This document shows positions 33,553 through 44,120 of a DNA stretch of 64,000 bases, in pieces (the first letter of the stretch is position 1; each line of letters opens with the position of its first letter). The position numbers were made by a program, and so were the translations under genes. Origin of the DNA: Rutstroemia sp. NJR-2017a BVV2. Its lineage: Eukaryota > Ascomycota > Leotiomycetes > Helotiales > Rutstroemiaceae. The DNA lies in NCBI GenBank assembly GCA_002946415.1, contig NJPS01000022.1:682001-746000 (forward strand). Direction: 5' to 3'. The notes below the pieces were generated by a model. That model was not told where the DNA came from, did not search any database, and saw only the letters and a program-made list of their open reading frames with translations.

Positions 33553-36500
33553 ATGATGCCGAGGTGTGTGATGTAGTATATGGCACAGTTGCACATGCTA
33601 AGATACTGTTCACAGTCTTTCCAGGAGTATACGGCGCAATGCGCTGCAAAAGATCGCTGAGCTCTCCGCAACGTCATCGACGACCGAATTCGAAGGTTCT
33701 GATCTCGAACGACTGTGCAAATCGAGCCCAGGCAACAGCAAACTGAACGGATATTCGAATGGAGTAGGCAAAGATGGGCCGGTGTCATTGGCCGGTTCTC
33801 CGATGGTACATAACGAATTCATTCATCCATTGGGCATTAAATTGATACCTCGAATAGAACATAAGAGAGTTTGAAGTCCTTCTAGCACTGTGCAAAGCAG
33901 CACCTTTGATCGAGAGCGAATACAGCGCAGAAAAGCTCTCCAACCAACTGAGCCCTTATATTCTCGAGGCACATACACAACTTTTCGTGCAGTCCCCCTT
34001 TTTCCGTACGATCGAACCGTCTCCCGTTGAAGCATTAACCTACAATCTAACTACCGCTCTTCTTGCGCTTGGCATCAGACACAAGCATCTACATGATACT
34101 GTCTGTGAGAAGTTATGGGTATATTTGGACAGTTGTGCTCATGCTAGCGAAACGGCTACAGGCAATCGGGGCGTGAGCTCAGAATATGCTACTGAAATTG
34201 AAGAAGCTATACACGTTGCATCCGTTACCATCTCCCTGTTAGGGTTCCTAGATGCGGTGGCTTCCCAGGCAGAGTTTTGGACACCAACAGAGAGATTAAA
34301 TCTCATTGAACGTGTGAAGGTTATATTGTCCGAAGGGTATTTGGTGGCTGTTGAAACAGCATTGTCAACGATACGTAACTCCCACCTTCAAAGCAGTCAT
34401 GTCAAGGAGTGGAAGAGATATGTCCGTCACTATGCAGCCATCGGTCGACCACTTGGTGCCATGCTCTTGCAGCGTAGCTTTATGTGGCTTCTTGTTGCAG
34501 CATCTTCACTGCTCTTAACTGACGTTGGCATACTCCGAGGTAATGATGTCTTACGCGTACTTATGCCACACGTGAAAGAACATGGAATGGTTTTCTCGAA
34601 AGGCCAGCACGGCGAGAACAATACCATTGAGCCTATGGTAGTGATAGCCTTGGATGAGATGAATCTACTTGAGGATGGTGCCGATTACCTCCGTCTTGGG
34701 TCTGCCTGGCAGCAGAAACTTGCTTTCTCCGTCAAAGCAAGTGCATTGACGACCTATTTGAACTGTGCGCTACTGAGTCCAATAGAGGAGCCGGTTGACC
34801 CTGAAGCATTGATGACTTGGCTTGAAGATACTCTGGCAGATCCTGTGCAAATGGCGGATGAAACTCTGGCAAACGTTGTTCTTCGAGCTATGGCCCTACT
34901 TTCGCAACTTGTATCGGTGATGGCACCAGAAATCAGCCGACTTCTTTCAAGATTTATCGTTCAGGGAAACCCGCAAGGACAAACAATCGTCGTAGCTTCA
35001 GAATGCCTGGCATATGTTTTGCAAGTTCTTTCTCAAGATGCTGTCATAACTACGCTGTACAGTCTGGGAAACGTCCTTAGTTCTGGAACCAATACGGACA
35101 GGAGTGCTTCTGGGGCTCTTAACGGAGACCTTGCTGTGGACGGGGCCACATCTTCTAACATGTACAATGCGAAGCAGTCTAACGGCAGTGCTATATCATT
35201 GGATGCCTTCACCGAGGAAGAGACTTCTTCAGTTTACGGAAATGTTGTCCAAGCGATATGCGCCATTGCTAGCAGCTGCACAGACACAAAAATCATTGCC
35301 TTGGCCCAGTCCATGCTCTTGCAAAAGATTGATAAGATTAATCAACTTATAGATGCCCGTATCATCGTGGCGGCTGCAGAATTGGCTTTAAGCGGAGAAC
35401 CTCCCGAGTTTCGTTCTTTGCTCAAGCTTTACGGCAAAATCACATCTCTTGGAGTACTTAATAATAACGATGTTATTCTGCAAGCTGTAAGCTTGTGTTG
35501 ATTTTGTACATTCGTTCAAAGCTGACTATATTTAGGTAATCAAAGGTCGAAACTTCCTTTCTACGCATTTGCAGAAGGAATCGCCATTATACGACATCTA
35601 CTTGGAAACCTTGCTTGAAGATATCATCAGCAAAGGAGACGTACACCAAGGGCAGAATACCCAAAGCTCGGATGTTGAACTCGCAGCCAGGGAGATTGCT
35701 CAGCTCTTGCAGCCTCTAGCTCTTTTCTTCTCTACCAATAATCTGGTATCCGATGACAGCTTGGGCGAGGAGACACACTCTCTTATTCGAGATGCCTGGT
35801 TCAACATCATTGTTCACGGTTTCACGACTAATACCGAGCGCGGCCAAACACATCTGAATGAATTACGCTTCCTGGCAATTCATTCAAAGCCTCTTGTGGC
35901 AGAGCAACGTGGTGAGCAAGTAGAGAGCGACATTGAGCTCAATACTGTTCTACGTCGTGGCATGAGCGCCGATCACGAAGCGACGCAAAAGAAGCGACTT
36001 ACTGCACTTCTTCCGACTCGGTCCGCCGAGATCAGAACCTTGAGTTACCGTAAAGTTATCTTCCTGCAGGCTGCGTATCTTGTGGAGACACTGCGAGCGG
36101 ATTCTGGTGATTGTAGCCGAGCTTTGACCTATTTCCTCGAACCTAGCATGCGACGTGGCGAGATGAGCAGCACAATGGAGGCAGTAACTGGAGCTGTTAT
36201 GGATTCGTATCTCCGCAAAACCATGGCTGGTTTGGATCCTACATTTTCTGCTCCTTACGTTGCGAAGCAATTGGCATCGATATTTAAAGGATGCTGTTAC
36301 CGTATCGAAAGAGTGCAACAAGCTGCCATGAATTGTGCAGACCGCATTATACGTGATGTCCCGTCTGCACTTTGTCAAAAATCTTCCCTATTCGCACTTC
36401 TGGAGCTCCTATCACTTATGTGGACTAGTTGTCTAGAGGCTGAAACGGACGAATATGGACTCCGATCATCATTCAGCTCTACTCGAGGAGAAATTAGTGT

Positions 36501-39500
36501 TGAGCTCTCTGATGACTACGGACTCCGCCGACGCACCCTCAATTCTCTCTATAGGAAGGCCAAGGGATGGGTCACAACGGTCATCAACATTGCTCCTGCA
36601 GACGTTAAGGGCTTGCTGCAAACCTACTTGTCCGAGTACGATGACGAAGGTGCCTATGGTCACATATCACTTGGAAGATCTTTTGCATTGGAGATGGGAT
36701 CGATTATCCCGAGTATGGATCAAAGGCTTGATGCAATCGATCGCCACGGAGATTGCAACATCAATACTGCATCAGACTTCGTCGCTCAGTACTCTACGCG
36801 ACAGGAATACAGGTATGCCGAGGCTCTTCCGAACCCTGATGCTAGATTATTACGCTTCGTGCATCTCAACGATCATCGAAGCTCGATGCTGTCTGACCCA
36901 AAGAAGGACCGTGATGATGCAGTAACACTTCTTGCCAATATCGAAGCCCAAATCCATAGAAAGAAGCATATAGCAGTTGGCGAAGTTCGAGACATCCTGA
37001 GGCGTGCCGCAGCATTACTTTGCCGAAGCAAGAAGGATGAATGTGCCATCTTGCATTATCTCGTCTCCATACCATTCGCGATCTTCACCAAACAGTCCAT
37101 CAAACTGGGAATGTCGCTGTGGCTCGGGGTTATCAATGAAAATCCTAGGATGGAGCCTAGAATATTGATGGAGGTCGCTCAACAATGGGAGCTCACTTCA
37201 CACCGTGGGGTGGGCATTTTCAACGCCATGTTCATGTAATGTTATCAGCTCAAACCAATTCGGGCCATGCTAACCTGTTTATTAGTCACCCAGACCCCTT
37301 CTACATAAAGGAGGAATTCGCACCTAGTGACAGGACTGTTCTAGCTAAGAAGCAACATCTGGCCGCTAATATGCTGGCACCTCACACGCGTTTGTTACAA
37401 TTCCTCAGCAGTCACTATAATGCAACTCGCCTAGGTAATCCGTATACAGAAAGAACTTTCTTGAAACTCTTGAATGTCACCTTGGATGGCATCAAGCACG
37501 CAACAGGGCATCCACTTTCTCGGGAGATTAGGTTTCAGATTGTTTTGTATGGGTTGAAAGTGCTGAGACATACAACTGCTCTCGACTTCTCCGCGAAATG
37601 TAGACTGAAGGATAAGATTATTTCTGCCGCTCTTACTTGGTTTACTTTCGCTCCTCGATGGACATTCGGCGGTAACCGACTACAGCTAAAGGCTGAGACT
37701 CGTCTACTGGCTGAAGTTGTTCTTGCATTTAGGGGTGTTACTCTAGCTGGCACCAAGCCTACAGCTCTCCTTAAGTCTTTGCAGGCAAAAGAAGATCTTC
37801 TGCATATCCTTATCGAAAGCGAGCAGGCTAGACTCAATGTATGGCTTGATCCGCTTCATGAAGGTCGGGACATACAGGTTCCAGTTACACTTAATAAGGG
37901 ACCAAATGAAGTAAGTCTTTCACTATACATAGCTTGATTTGATGCTAACCGCCGAAGGCCGCATTACTTCCATTAGTAAGGACGGCGTGGAATGAGAGTC
38001 CATCTCTAGCTATTCAACTTGTCTCGAGATTTCCTTCACCCAGGCTACACAAGGACATACGCTGGCTGCTGTTGAACTTCCCTGACAGGGCTATCTCGGA
38101 ACCTGAAGCACTCCACATACTACTTAGCGATTCGCTGCCAACGGATGTGTCTTTCCAATTGAAGGTATGCAGAGTCTCGAAGGAGCCGTGTAGTGACTTA
38201 CTGACGATCATAGTATCTACTCTACTGGGCTCCTGTAAATCCGATGTCCGCGGTCGTATACTTCCTACCGGCATATCGTAACCACCCTTTCATCCTGCAA
38301 TATGCCATGCGGGCTCTAGAAAGCCATTCGGTTGATGTTACGTTCTTCTACGTTCCGCAAATTGTCCAGACATTGCGATACGATGCCTTGGGATATGTGG
38401 AGAGATACATTGTCGAAACGGCTAAGTTCTCGCAACTCTTCGCACATCAGATTATTTGGAACATGAAAGCAAATGCTTACAAAGATGAAGACTCCCAGAT
38501 TGTGAGTACGCTGTTGTTTTTATTCAGAAATGATGCTAATACAGGTAGCCCGATGTTGTCAAACCCACACTGGACAAAGTTATGAATCGTATGATCGAAT
38601 CATTCTCTGGTATTGATAAAGCATTCTACGAGCGCGAGTTTACGTTCTTCGATGAAGTTACAAGTATTTCCGGCAAGCTCAAGCCGTTCATCAAAAGACC
38701 AAAGCCGGAGAAGAAACAAAAGATCGAAGAAGAATTGCGTAAAATCAAAGTTGAGGTGGGAGTGTATCTTCCCAGTAATCCTGATGGAGTGGTGATTGGC
38801 ATCGATCGACAATCCGGAAAGCCTCTTCAAAGTCATGCTAAAGCACCTTACATGGCAACCTTCCGCATCAGAAAGAACCTGACTGAAACGGACGGTACGG
38901 ATAACTTGCTTGACGAATCAAACAGCGAGGATCAAGTCACGGAAAATACCATTGAGATCTGGCAATCCGCCATCTTCAAGGTTGGTGATGACTGTCGCCA
39001 GGATGTTCTCGCTCTTCAGATGATTGCGGCATTCCGTGGAATATTCAACGATGTCGGACTTGACGTCTACGTTTTCCCATATCGTGTTACAGCTACAGCA
39101 CCTGGCTGCGGTGTGATTGATGTCTTGCCAAACTCCATCTCTCGTGATATGCTTGGAAGAGAAGCTGTCAATGGTCTTTACGACTACTTCATTTCCAAGT
39201 ATGGCAACGAAGATTCTCTGAGATTCCAGGAAGCAAGGGCCAATTTTGTCAAGAGTATGGCAGCTTACTCGATCATCTCTTTCTTGCTGCAGTTCAAGGA
39301 CCGACACAACGGTAATATCATGATTGATGATGCTGGTCACATTCTTCACATTGATTTCGGCTTCTGTTTCGATATCGCTCCCGGTGGTGTCAAATTCGAG
39401 AGAGCACCATTTAAGCTCACAACTGAAATGGTAGCTGTGATGGGTGGAAGCATGGATCATCAAGCGTTCAAATGGTTTGAAGAGTTATGTGTCAAGGCTT

Positions 39501-39739
39501 ATTTGGCTTCTCGTCCGTACACAGAGAAGCTATCACAACTCGTGCTACTCATGATGGACTCGGGTCTCCCTTGTTTCAAGCCAGAGTCTATTCAGCATTT
39601 CAAAGAAAGATTTGTGTTAGAGAGAACTGAAGCCGGAGCAGCAGACTTCATGAGGGACTTGATCAGAAAGAGTTATTCCAGCTATTCAACCGGTGTATAT
39701 GACCAGTTCCAGCTTTGGACCAACGGAATTCCATACTAG
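33553..39739 (+). CDS. STT4: Phosphatidylinositol 4-kinase III alpha
   Basis: Eight exons: 33553-33563, 33625-33805, 33870-35486, 35536-37235, 37286-37910, 37958-38164, 38214-38501 and 38549-39739; 1939 residues (yeast Stt4 has 1900). The long N-terminal part is an alpha-solenoid. A lipid-kinase-unique helical domain holds HPDPFYIKEEFAPSD and NRMIESFSGIDKAFYEREFTFFDEVT. The C-terminal PI-kinase domain has FKVGDDCRQDVLALQ, LQFKDRHNGNIMIDD (catalytic Asp near 1794) and ILHIDFGFCFD (Asp near 1812), then FKLTTEMVAVMGG and the activation end GVYDQFQLWTNGIPY. It makes PI4P at the plasma membrane. The first 11-nt exon (MMPR) is inferred: the second exon frame is open but lacks an ATG. The rest is supported by conservation and frame. 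Confidence 0.95.
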
Positions 39740-40087
39740 AATTGGATGAGCATGTGGTTTTGCCAGATTGGAAGACTTTGGTGGAGGTTTTCTTATGTAA
39801 TGGGTATTGGGTTGATTTAGAATTAGAATGGTCATACGGATGCATTTGGAGGACATAGGTTAGCCGTAACAATATCTTAGAATCTTGTAATTGAAGAAGC
39901 GTTTTCCATTCACATACAACGACCTCCACAATATCTGTAAAGGAGCCACGCTAAAAGGCGTCCGCTGTCGATCGCGCAATGCCGAGTCCGGTCCGATCAC
40001 GTATCACACCTACTGCATCTGTTGCTTAAATTGAGTCAATCTTCATAGGCAATTTTAGTACTGACAAAAATATCAATTCGTCAAAAA
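39740..40087. other. Intergenic region, STT4 to methyltransferase
   Basis: 348 bp holding the STT4 3' untranslated region and the methyltransferase promoter. No gene or clear motif seen. Confidence 0.6.
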
Positions 40088-41205
40088 ATGGTATCAGTTT
40101 TGGCACCCGAAGCCTTGCAGGGTTTCTCTAATGCCTCAAATTACGACAAGTACCGTCCCACGTACCCCAATGAAGCCGTCTCCAAGCTCCTTAGTAGACT
40201 CGGCGTTGAAGGTGTGGCTGGGGCGCGAATTATAGATGTCGGCGCAGGCACGGGAAAGTTCACGAGCTTGTTGGCTGACAGGGAGGAGAAGTTCGAAATA
40301 AAGTGTATCGAGCCGCATGATGAGATGAAGGAAGTTCTGGCCAAGAAATTCGGAGAGGGCAATGAAGGGAAGTGGAAGGGGGCCGTGCAGATTGTAGAGG
40401 GTGATGCGGCGAATATGAGTGTCGAAGATGAGTGCGCAGATGCGGTGATCGCTTCGCAGGTATGAATGCTTATAAAGGCTGGGACCGACGACTGAGTGCT
40501 GACGATTTCGTTTCTTGTAGTCTTGGCATTGGTGAGTAAGAGACATAAGATGCGTCGGAAGTGATCAATCACAAGCTAACTGCATAAGGTTTGCTACGAA
40601 GGAGGCTTTGAAAGAAATCCATCGAGTAACGAGGCCTGGAGGAGCATTTGGTGTTATAGTATAGGCTCCCAAACCCCCTAGCTACGGAAGCAGAAGAACT
40701 GACAATGTTTATCTCTAGTGGAATATCGAAGACTGTATGCTCTCCTACCAACCTGGCGGAACTCTACTGACTATATGGTACAGATAACTCAGAGCGAGAT
40801 GGCCGTCCCGCTGCTACAAAATGGGAGCAAACACTCAAAGACATCATTGAGCAGAATGAAGACGGATCTCCCCGGTTTCGTCACATGAAATGGAAGCAGG
40901 TGTTTGAAGATCAGCTGGATACAACACCACTGCAAACATTGAAAGACACCTTCACGCAGGATTTCCCAAGCTTCTCGTTACCACTCGGCGAAGAAACCGT
41001 CCGATGGACTGTTTGGTTGGATGAAGAGGCAATCTGGAATAGATTCAATACCTTGAGTCACATCGCCGTAATTGAGGGCGAGCGAAAGGAGCAGATCAAG
41101 AAGATGGCCTTCGAGGCATTCAAGGGAGACGATGTAAAGAGGAACGAGAAGGGTGAGATTGAGATGCATGGCAAAACTTATTTCGCATGGACGTCTAGAA
41201 TTTAG
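40088..41205 (+). CDS. Class I SAM-dependent methyltransferase (CRG1/TMT1-like)
   Basis: Five exons: 40088-40459, 40521-40531 (11 nt), 40589-40658, 40719-40734 (16 nt) and 40784-41205; 296 residues. Motif I is IIDVGAGTGKFTSLL near residues 48-62, the acidic strand-2 end is CIEPHDEM, and the post-junction SQSWHWFATKEALKEIHRVTRPGGAFGVIWN block is typical of the Methyltransf_11 family shared by yeast CRG1 and trans-aconitate methyltransferase. The substrate is unknown. The two tiny exons are needed to rebuild SQSWHWF and WNIEDYN; all junctions keep frame. Cytosolic, no targeting signal. Confidence 0.88.
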
Positions 41206-41430
41206 AACCCATAGAGCAACATATGTATCTCATGCGAGAGTTGCAGAATAGAAGCTTCAGTAGCATCTTCTTCCGTCGTCTGTATCGCGCCTTCTCCATC
41301 ACAGTGACCTCATTTCTGAGACCTCTACCATATTCCCGCTGACAGCTTTTTGGATATCATGAATTTCGTAATAATTTCCTTGATAGCAATCCGTAACTCC
41401 ACCCCAATGATTTTTCGTTCCTACGTTCGT

Positions 41431-41798
41431 TCAAGCCGAGTCATCTGCAGAGATATACATGACTGTATAGCAAACGTTAGCGGTCCTGGTTCTACTAAAA
41501 GCTACATGGGAGGAAATCCTTACCATTGTTGCCCCGCACAAAAGCATCACCATGATGCGTTTTCTTCTTCCCATTAACCCATTCCTCGCATTTCTCCAGC
41601 GCAATGTTCATGTATCCATCGACCGATTGTAACTCGCCTGTAAAGTGTGTTAGCTCTTGATCGGCAGCAATTTGGAGGAGTAACGAAACCTTTGAAGACG
41701 AGAGAATTATTGAGCTTCACAATGACTCTGGAGCCGATAATTTCTGAAAGGAACGAAGAAGGATCTTTCCCTTCACCCTGAGTTGCTCCGTTCTCCAT
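41431..41798 (-). CDS. LSM6: U6 snRNA-associated Sm-like protein LSm6
   Basis: Exons 41690-41798, 41524-41637 and 41431-41462 encode 84 residues. The Sm1 block (SFLSEIIGSRVIVKLNNSLVFKGELQSVDGYMNIALE) and Sm2 block (GDAFVRGNNVMYISAD) match LSm6, a member of the Lsm1-7 ring (mRNA decay) and the Lsm2-8 ring (U6 snRNA, nucleus). The first intron uses an unusual GTTTCG donor; the second uses GTAAGG with a GCTAACG branch point. Its 3' end converges with the methyltransferase gene 225 bp away, and it is divergent from the Rad60-like gene. Confidence 0.93.
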
Positions 41799-42060
41799 AC
41801 TCGCAATGGTGCTCTAGACGACTGCGAAGGAACTTGCTTTGTTTGCGTAGGTCAAGCTAAAGGTTCGTTGTTGTTGCTGGTGCTTGCGAATAACCGTGGT
41901 ACAGAACATAGCACGCATAGTTCGAGAGCTGCATCGCTAGCGTATGCGACCCGCCAAACTCCTCATTTTGAGCGCAACCAACCCCAAACATAAATAAGGC
42001 TATCAGTCGCGTCGCATACTACAAATATATTCGCAAAATAGAACTACGAGATTGAGCAAT
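41799..42060. promoter_or_regulatory. Shared divergent promoter, LSM6 / Rad60-like gene
   Basis: 262 bp separate the two start codons. No clear individual motif is called. Confidence 0.45.
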
Positions 42061-43571
42061 ATGGGTGATGTCGTTGACGGCGCATCAGCGCTTCCCGAGC
42101 CTGCGAAGAAGAAAGGCTTTTCAATCTTCAAGAAGAAGGCCGTCGCTCCACAAGCCCCAATCGCAGAACCGGTTGATCACATCGATGCTTTTAGCAGAGG
42201 GAAACAATTATTTGCAGCGCGATTGAGAGAAGAGGAGCTAGAAAGGGCGAAAAAGGCAGAGAAACGGGAGAGGAAACGAACGTCGCAAAGTAGAGAGAAA
42301 TCAGAGACGAGTCCAAGGCCGGAGAAGAAGTCTAGGAAGGATGTCCAGCCTGATAATGTTGAATTATATTCCTCAGATAGCAATTCTAGTGATGAAGTGA
42401 AAGAACGGCATGTTCGGAAGTATGCAATATCCGTGGTCTATGATAGAAGTATGTACTAATTAGAGCTTCTAGGACATCTACGATATCTACACCAAAAAGT
42501 CGAAAATCGCCGACAAAGCCTTTACGTGATGCACAACGATCCCCTACATCCCTTATAGGACGATACAACAAAGATGTGCATCAGAAAGTTAAAGACACTA
42601 CGCTCCAAGAACCAGAGCAGAAAGGTTACATATCCGTTAGTGACACCGAAAGCGATAGCGATCATAATACTACATCTCCAGTCAAACAACGTGCGAGAAG
42701 AAGATCCTCAAGCTCGCCGATCCCTATACCTACGCCTGTCGCCGTTGCCATAGGCACAACAAACGACGACGAGGAACACTTTTCTGACGAAGAATTTCCC
42801 GAGTTGTTAGCAAAAGCACGGGAGCGGAAAAGGCTCGCTGAACTAGAACAGGCGCGAGCAGCAGCCGCATTTGCCAACAAGAATCACGAACCAGGACGAT
42901 CAGCCGGAGACGATGTATTCCAGCTTGGCCCAGCCGCACCAGCAGACCCAGTCGTCAATATATTTATCACATCTCGACTTCAAGACAGCAAACCCCTAAT
43001 GATCAAGCGAAAGCTAAGTGGCCGCCTACGAGAAGTCCGGCTAGCCTGGTGCGCACGGCAGAGCGTTGACGGCGAACCATGGCCTGAAGACGTCAAGGAC
43101 TCTATTTTCCTCAGTTGGAAAGGCAAAAAGCTATTCGACGTCACCACCTGCAGCTCACTTGGGATCAAAGTCGGTCCAGAAGGTGATCTCCACGGCACGG
43201 GCGAGGGCTTCACCGACGATGGGGGTATCCATATGGAGGCATGGACTCAAGGACTCTGGGATGACTGTTTGGCCTTGGCGGAGATCGAGGGAGAAGCTAG
43301 CGAAGTTGAGGAGGTCGAGGAAGTGGAGACGGAGCCGGTCAGGATTAAGTTAACGCTCAAGGCAAATGTGAAGGATCTTAAGGATTACAAGATCGCTGTG
43401 AAGCCGACGACGACGATTCAAAAACTAACTGACCTATATCGCAATCAGAAGAACATTCCCGGAGATAAGAGAGTCATACTAGATTTTGATGGCGAACATC
43501 TGGATCCGGAGATGACAGTCGTCGAGGCGGAGTTGAGCGATATGGATACGATTGATGTGTATATTAGGTGA
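42061..43571 (+). CDS. Rad60/Esc2/NIP45-type protein with SUMO-like domains
   Basis: Exons 42061-42419 and 42473-43571, joined through a GTATGC...CTAG intron with a TACTAAT branch point, give 485 residues. The N-terminal half is charged and disordered with Lys/Arg clusters and acidic Ser runs (ELYSSDSNSSDE, VSDTESDSDH) that resemble SUMO-interacting and CK2-type motifs. Two ubiquitin-like regions follow: one near 290-385 (VVNIFITSRLQDSKPLMIKRK) and a C-terminal SUMO-like domain near 413-485 (IKLTLKANVKDLKDYKIAVK, YRNQKNIPGDKRVILDFDGE, DMDTIDVYIR). This is the RENi layout of Rad60 (S. pombe), Esc2 and NIP45, which act in SUMO-guided DNA repair with Smc5-6. Nuclear location is expected. Confidence 0.85.
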
Positions 43572-44120
43572 TTAGTCTGATAAGTAGTTAGCATTTGTGG
43601 AGTTGGTGTTTTGGCTGGTGGGCTGACTGGGCAGCGGATTGCACGATACCCGGATTTCAGTCTTTACTTGTTCAGAACAGGGACCCGTCATTTTTCGGCC
43701 ATGGCTCATTTTCATGAGAGTTATGTCATGCTTTAGGTGCTTGGGACACAAAAGCAATCTCAAAGCATAGGTCAAATAAAAGTGTTTGTATACCACCTCC
43801 TCGGCCTGTAATTTTACCATAGCAGGCAAAGCATAACTGTGGTCTTATCTCTGTTGAGACTCAAATATTGTTGTGCGTAAACGTCGCAGGGCTATTTGAT
43901 ATTGAATTCTTGATAGATACTGTACAATGAAACTAAAATTTATTTTTTCCCTATGCCGTTCCAGGTATTATCCATACCATATATGAGTCTATCCCACATC
44001 CCATCCCATGCATATCATATTCATGCGAACAATGGCCTGTCCATAGCATGATGAGAATAATCTCTGACCTCATCTCCCCTAACTGACAAAGGAAATAAAC
44101 AAACCACCTCCACGTTCACC
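43572..44120. other. Convergent 3' region, Rad60-like / aspartic-protease-like genes
   Basis: 549 bp between convergent stop codons, AT-rich, with several TATA-type and polyadenylation-like strings. No gene seen. Confidence 0.6.
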
